Of a stretch of DNA of 64,000 bases, positions 60,643-64,000 are shown piece by piece. The stretch comes from Jaapia argillacea MUCL 33604. Lineage: Eukaryota > Basidiomycota > Agaricomycetes > Jaapiales > Jaapiaceae. The stretch is taken from contig KL197710.1 of NCBI GenBank assembly GCA_000697665.1, forward strand, positions 1,051,923 to 1,115,922. Reading direction: 5' to 3'. A program made the position numbers and the translations under genes. The notes under the pieces are model-generated. The model did not search any database, was not told the DNA's origin, and worked only from the letters and a program-made list of their open reading frames with translations. The stretch's first letter is position 1; every line of letters starts with the position of its first letter.

Positions 60643-63600
60643 ATGGCAGCGTCCAAACACAAAAATTCTTCGATTCGACCACCGTCGGACATCCCCCGAC
60701 CTTCGAGCCCGCAAAAACCATCGCAGCCACGAAAATCCAAAAAAGGGAAGGGGAAGGAGGAGGCGACCTCACGTCCTGCACAAGTGCCCCCACCGACGAA
60801 CGAATCAAGTTGGAATATTTCGGAAAACATATCAGAGGAGCTTTCATGGGCTTGGACTTCTCTCGCTGATTCGTCTGCATCACGATGTCCCCCCGTGTTT
60901 ACCAGGGATGGAAGGTTCGCCTTGTAATTCTCTCGATCTGTTCTCGCATTTCCTCACCTCCATCTAGTTATTTCTTCTCCATAGTCGGGTCATCAATCAA
61001 GGTCTACTCTGTTGCTACTGGGCAAGTGGTGTCCACCCTGTCTGCATCATTTTCTGGTAGTTCTGCTTGCCGGTCTCCTGAAAGTGACGGTCATACAGAC
61101 TTGATCACCTCCGCGATCCTCAGCCCACACAATCCCTTTCAGCTGATTACCGGATCGCTCGATGGATGTATCAAAATCTGGGACTTCCTCGACGCAGTGC
61201 TGCTACAGACCATCGACATCGCACAACCAATCCTCCACCTCTGCGCACACGAGAAATTCAAGGAACACGTCTTTGTAGCCGTCAATAGGCCTGGAAAGAA
61301 GAAAAATAGTAACGGTGCGCCTATCTTTGAACAAGCTCGAGTGTGAGATAGTTGAGCAGTGGGAAATTATAGGAAACCCTTCAGAAGACAATGCGGCTGT
61401 TTTACAAGTTTCATTGAAGCCCACCCCTTCGACTACTCAATCTCGTATTCAGAAATCCTCTGAGATCGTATCCGTCGGAAAGACGCGGCTCACTGCTGGG
61501 TTAGGTCTCTCTCCCAGTGGCGCCTGGCTTATTGCCATCGCTGGCCACAAGGCTTATGTTGCAGACACCTCTTCGCTGAAGTCGGGCTTCACCAAATTTG
61601 TTTCGCCAGAGGCATTGACCTGCCTTGCGGTGCACCCTGTGGAGGAGTACTTTGCGACCGGTGATGGTAAAGGCAACATCCGCCTCTGGTATTGTCTAAG
61701 CGAGCACATTGCGGCTAGTCAGGCAGCGTCGGGTGTAGAGAAGAAGGCACAGACAACCACTCTCCGTTGGCATGCGCATGCTGTCTCGTCACTAGCATTT
61801 ACGTCCAATGGTGCATACCTTCTGAGTGGTGGAGAGGAGTCTGTCTTGGTAATTTGGCAACTTCATACTGGGAAGAAGGAGTTCGTGCCTCGAGTAGGAT
61901 CTCCGATTATCAGCATCGCGCTATCCAACGCCTCCGAGCGCGAAGAAGAATATTTACTCGGGCTTGCGGACGCATCATTTGCGTTCATTAACGCGGGGAC
62001 GATGAAAATATCGAAAACAATATCGAGAATAAAATTAGGTCCGCCTTTTCCTCCTCTGGCTGTCGAAACTTGTGATGTTCATGTTTAGTAGATCCGGTCA
62101 TCTCACGCGACCGACACCCGAGCCCTGCACCAACCCCTCTCGCTTTCCACTCAATATCATCCACTCTCATTCTTCCTTCCTCCCATCCATCGTCACTCCA
62201 AACTTACTCTCTCAATTCGTCAAAACTTATTTCCGAACTTGAAGTATCCCCTTCAAATCGAGTGTCTCGCCGAGATGAAAAACATATCGAACCCTCCCGC
62301 GTCGAACGTGCCGTTATTTCGTCATCTAGTGATTGGATGGCTACCATCGATTCCCGTCAACCCGACGATGCTTTCCGCGGTGAGATGTATCTGAAGCTAT
62401 GGTGGTGGGATAGAAAGGCTGGCGTATGGATATTGAATACAAGGATAGATCGCCCTCATGGACTGAAGAAATTGACTTCCGTCACCTTTAGCCCTACAAA
62501 ACATCGTAGTCGTCTGTTACTGGTGACAACTGGGGAAGATGGATATGTGAAGACATGGGGCATCCGGACTCTGGGTGACAAAGATGGCGAAACTGAAGGT
62601 GAGCATCGCCACCGACATGTTTTTTGAAGGTTGATAACTTGAACTTGCTACCAGAGCACTGGGTTGTTCGCTCAGCCTCTTCTTTCGGCTCCGAATTTCC
62701 GGTTCACGCCGCTTGGTCGTCGGATGGTTCAATACTAGCCATTTCGTTTAGGTCGCGCATCATCTTATACGATCCCGTCACCAATGCTTCCCAACTTGTT
62801 ATCTCTTCGCCGGAGTGCAAAATCATCTCGTCAGCCCATTTCATGGGTCGGGCAGGACGGTACCTCATAGCTGTAGGCCAGTGCGACACCGTACTTTGGG
62901 ATCTTTTGCTCGGTAATGGTACGCCCTCCGATGATATCTCATCCTCTTCGTTGTGCTGATGCTACTTAGTTGCCTGGCATTATCGAAGCAGCATGGTAAT
63001 CGACATGGTAGTCCCTCACCAACGGGATGAGTCCGTGGCTTTATTCCAGCATGTCCCATCGTCCGCTGGAACAGGTACCCGAACAGTTGTCTCGATTTTT
63101 GGTCCCACGTCTGCTACCCCTGTGCAGTCGCGCTCCCTTCCGTTCCAACTCTCCAGCGTCACTTGGCAACTACCCGCAGGGCCGTCCACTTCCTCCGGAC
63201 TGTCACCCTATACTCTTGTCGGCGTGACCACCTCTTGGAGTGTGGTACTCTTCGGTGACGAAGTTTGTCTCCCTGTGGATGTGGGAGCTTCAGCGCAAGA
63301 TCTCGGCAATGTTGAGAATGTCGGGCAGAGAAGAAGCCTTTTCCAAGACATATTTGGATTATCCAACTTCGTTGGCTCCTCACCCGACTCGTCCTCACAA
63401 CCCCATTTACCGGTGAAGCCATGGACCGGCACGGAAGTCGCTGACATCTTTGATGCGCCTGCATACTTGATGCCACCTATAGAGACCCTCTTCGAATCTC
63501 TGATGGAAGGGCTATTGGAGCCTGTCATTGCAGAGAGCAATGATACTATGCACCTTGCCGATGGGGAAGACGCCACGGAGACCGTCGATATCGAGATGGA

Positions 63601-63986
63601 CGAAGGAAGTGACACCAAGCTCATCGTTGGTACCCAGCGCCGACGAGTCGTCGATGAACGAGAGATGGATACATTCTTCAGCCTTTTCAAGGAGATATCT
63701 CTTCAGCGTAAGCGTTCTCCTTATTCCCGATTACTTCAATTCACACGTCCATCTAGCGGGCTCTTGCCATGATGTTCGCCAGATTCAAGCTAAAGGCAGC
63801 CACTTGAACGGTGTGTCGAAGTCGGTCGCCAATGGTAACGGCCATCATCACCAGACCACCACAGCGAATGGACTCACACCAAGATCCAAGCACTCTGTTC
63901 TAAAGGCTCAATCCATTGCCACACCGGTTTCCTCGGTATCAACGCCAGTCGCAGCGGGTAAAAAGAGAAAGAAGTCGCTGGGTTGA
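60643..63986 (+). CDS. UTP17: WD40 U3 snoRNP / t-UTP protein NAN1 (UTP17, WDR75)
   Basis: This is a component of the t-UTP subcomplex of the small-subunit processome, acting in nucleolar pre-rRNA transcription and 18S processing. A basic, Pro-rich N-terminus (MAASKHKNSSIRPPSDIPRP) leads into WD repeats: GSSIKVYSVATGQVVSTLSA, HNPFQLITGSLDGCIKIWDF, CLAVHPVEEYFATGDGKGNI with RLWYC, LRWHAHAVSSLAFTSNGAYL then SGGEESVLVIWQLHTGKKEF. After a Ser-rich exon, a second WD block continues (LTSVTFSPTKHRSRLLLVTT, GEDGYVKTWGI, VHAAWSSDGSILAISFRSRI, YLIAVGQCDTVLWDLLLGN). The C-terminal region has IFDAPAYLMPPIETLFESLM, an acidic stretch, DEREMDTFFSLFKEI, and a basic nuclear-type end (AAGKKRKKSLG). About seven introns. 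The gene finishes 14 nt before the window edge. Confidence 0.88.
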
Positions 63987-64000
63987 AGCTGGAGGGGGAT

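Overview
This window is a gene-dense stretch of a filamentous-fungus or yeast nuclear genome, almost certainly a basidiomycete. Most genes are cut by many short (about 50-60 nt) GT-AG introns. The window holds a BRCA2/Brh2-type recombination mediator, a GNL1-type permuted GTPase and a class I myosin that opens [10 protein letters not shown], all of which fit Basidiomycota. The myosin, as I recall the family, looks closest to Tremellomycetes, but that placement is only a guess. I saw no viral or LTR-type elements, no DNA transposons and no CRISPR array.

Layout. 1-1550: two intron-containing tRNA-Trp genes in otherwise quiet DNA. 1551-7509: a mitochondrial OAC1-type carrier (-) divergent from an MDM1-type PXA-RGS-PX sorting nexin (+). 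7594-16682: TRM6 (-), then a UCS-domain myosin chaperone (+) immediately followed by the class I myosin (+). 16929-23884: an acidic coiled-coil protein (-), riboflavin synthase (-), a tiny membrane protein (+), a Ser/Thr-rich membrane protein (-) and a secreted GH5 exo-beta-1,3-glucanase (-). 25139-33862: UDP-GlcNAc pyrophosphorylase (+), a taxilin-like coiled-coil protein carrying a SUMO-like domain (-), and the BRCA2 homologue (+). 35249-45588: an F-box/LRR protein (+), mitochondrial processing peptidase alpha (-), tRNA-Cys (+), an ACT-domain protein (-), a secreted T2 ribonuclease (-) and an MSC7-type aldehyde dehydrogenase (-). 45837-54715: an ABCC transporter (-) and GNL1 (-). 55009-63986: an AIFM2/FSP1-like flavoprotein (+) with a decayed tandem copy behind it, a SAM methyltransferase (+) and the ribosome-biogenesis WD40 protein UTP17/NAN1 (+).

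There is no operon logic. The genes are mostly housekeeping: tRNA modification, ribosome assembly, mitochondrial import and transport, cell wall and chitin precursors, and actin motor function. One pairing is functionally suggestive: the UCS chaperone next to a myosin client. The most unusual single item is the SUMO/Rad60-like fold carried on one symmetric 471-nt exon in the middle of the taxilin-like gene. Exon boundaries were read by eye from splice signals and protein continuity, so gene ends are firmer than individual internal junctions.
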